Positions 4,606-5,039 of a DNA stretch of 5,039 nucleotides are shown piece after piece. Made by a program: the position numbers and the translations under genes. The number at the start of each line of letters is the position of its first letter. Positions within the stretch are counted from its first letter, which is position 1. The stretch is from Paracoccaceae bacterium (GTDB lineage: Bacteria; Pseudomonadota; Alphaproteobacteria; Rhodobacterales; Rhodobacteraceae). Below the pieces are notes generated by a model. It was not told the DNA's origin, did no database searches, and saw only the letters and a program-made list of their open reading frames with translations. The stretch spans positions 1-5,039 of the forward strand of contig JALQYS010000078.1 of assembly GCA_023254015.1 (NCBI GenBank). Direction: 5' to 3'.

Positions 4606-5039
4606 ATGCTTGCGCCCTATGCCTGCCTGCCCGAAGCCTCCCGCGGGCGGCTTTACCCCGAACGGATGTCGTCCTTTCGCAGCCCCTTTCAGCGCGACCG
4701 CGACCGGATCATCCACTCCAGCGCCTTCCGGCGGCTGAAACACAAGACGCAGGTCTTTGTCGAACATGAGGGCGACTACTATCGCACCCGGCTGACCCAC
4801 TCGATCGAGGTGGCGCAGGTGGCGCGCACCATCTCGGGCGTGCTGGGGCTGAACACCGATCTGGCCGAATGTATCGCGCTGGCCCATGATCTGGGGCACA
4901 CACCCTTTGGCCATACCGGCGAGGATGCCCTGGCCGCGCTGATGGCGCCTTATGGCGGGTTTGACCACAACGCGCAGGCCTTGCGGATCGTCACCCGGCT
5001 GGAGCGGCATTATGCCGATTTCGACGGGCTGAACCTGAC
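4606..5039 (+). CDS. dgt: dGTPase-like HD-domain triphosphohydrolase, N-terminal part (cut by window edge)
   Basis: Proteins of this family hydrolyse deoxynucleoside triphosphates to the nucleoside and triphosphate, which affects dNTP pools. The 144 complete residues start MLAPYACLPE and contain FQRDRDRIIHSSAFRRLKHK (28-47) and the metal-binding HD signature: His65 in RLTHSIEVA, and His94-Asp95 in AHDLGHTPFGH. This is the family's conserved N-terminal half; the remainder lies beyond the window. The subtype is the shorter alphaproteobacterial dGTPase-like form, so true dGTP specificity is unproven. ATG 4606 gives the usual M-x-APYA start. An in-frame TTG at 4585 would add seven residues but overlaps the candidate erpA -35 box and is less likely. 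A strong ribosome site is not obvious. The gene is divergent from erpA; argS often follows in related genomes, but that is not visible here. Confidence 0.94.
   Translation, partial: MLAPYACLPEASRGRLYPERMSSFRSPFQRDRDRIIHSSAFRRLKHKTQVFVEHEGDYYRTRLTHSIEVAQVARTISGVLGLNTDLAECIALAHDLGHTPFGHTGEDALAALMAPYGGFDHNAQALRIVTRLERHYADFDGLNL

Noticed and set aside
4537..5010. Minus-strand open frame of 157 codons
   Set aside because: It is antisense to the dGTPase-like gene, whose HD motifs prove the plus-strand reading.
1..5039. CRISPR array, tRNA/rRNA, transposase, phage or toxin-antitoxin genes
   Set aside because: No regularly spaced direct repeats, RNA-gene signatures or mobile-element protein motifs were seen. 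Recognised genes fill nearly the whole window.

Overview
The window is high-GC, gene-dense chromosomal DNA from an alphaproteobacterium, most likely a member of the Rhodobacteraceae (Rhodobacter/Paracoccus type). This rests on recognisable housekeeping proteins, GC-rich third positions, and gene pairs I recall as typical of that group: glnB-glnA beside an NAD(P)H-hydrate repair gene, and erpA divergent from a dGTPase-like gene. I cannot name a species.

Left part (1-868): on the minus strand, glnB (complete, GTG start) is followed by the 5' end of glnA, which runs off the left edge. The two form the usual PII/glutamine synthetase nitrogen-assimilation operon. A perfect palindrome lies between them. 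The 167-bp region between glnB and the next gene is a divergent control region. It carries a candidate NtrC-type dyad and a second, larger imperfect dyad.

Middle part (869-2547): one plus-strand gene encodes a fused NAD(P)HX epimerase/dehydratase (NnrE-NnrD). It has two oddities. A stretch of about 420 bp in the epimerase half has lower GC and contains six ATA codons. In the kinase-like half, a C-run/G-run palindrome is read in frame as a proline/glycine-rich insert. The gene converges on xthA across an inverted repeat that probably serves as a two-way terminator.

Right part (2548-5039): three minus-strand genes read leftward in the order erpA (Fe-S carrier), an unrecognised 252-residue protein, and xthA (exonuclease III). 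They may be co-transcribed from a candidate sigma-70 promoter upstream of erpA. That promoter lies in a 72-bp gap shared with the divergent dGTPase-like gene, which runs off the right edge.

Most of the window is housekeeping: nitrogen sensing, metabolite repair, Fe-S assembly, DNA repair and dNTP hydrolysis. I see no CRISPR array, transposase, phage gene, tRNA or rRNA, and no evidence of a new multi-gene system. The best leads are the mosaic and repeat-bearing nnr gene, the unrecognised protein, and the palindromes in the control regions.
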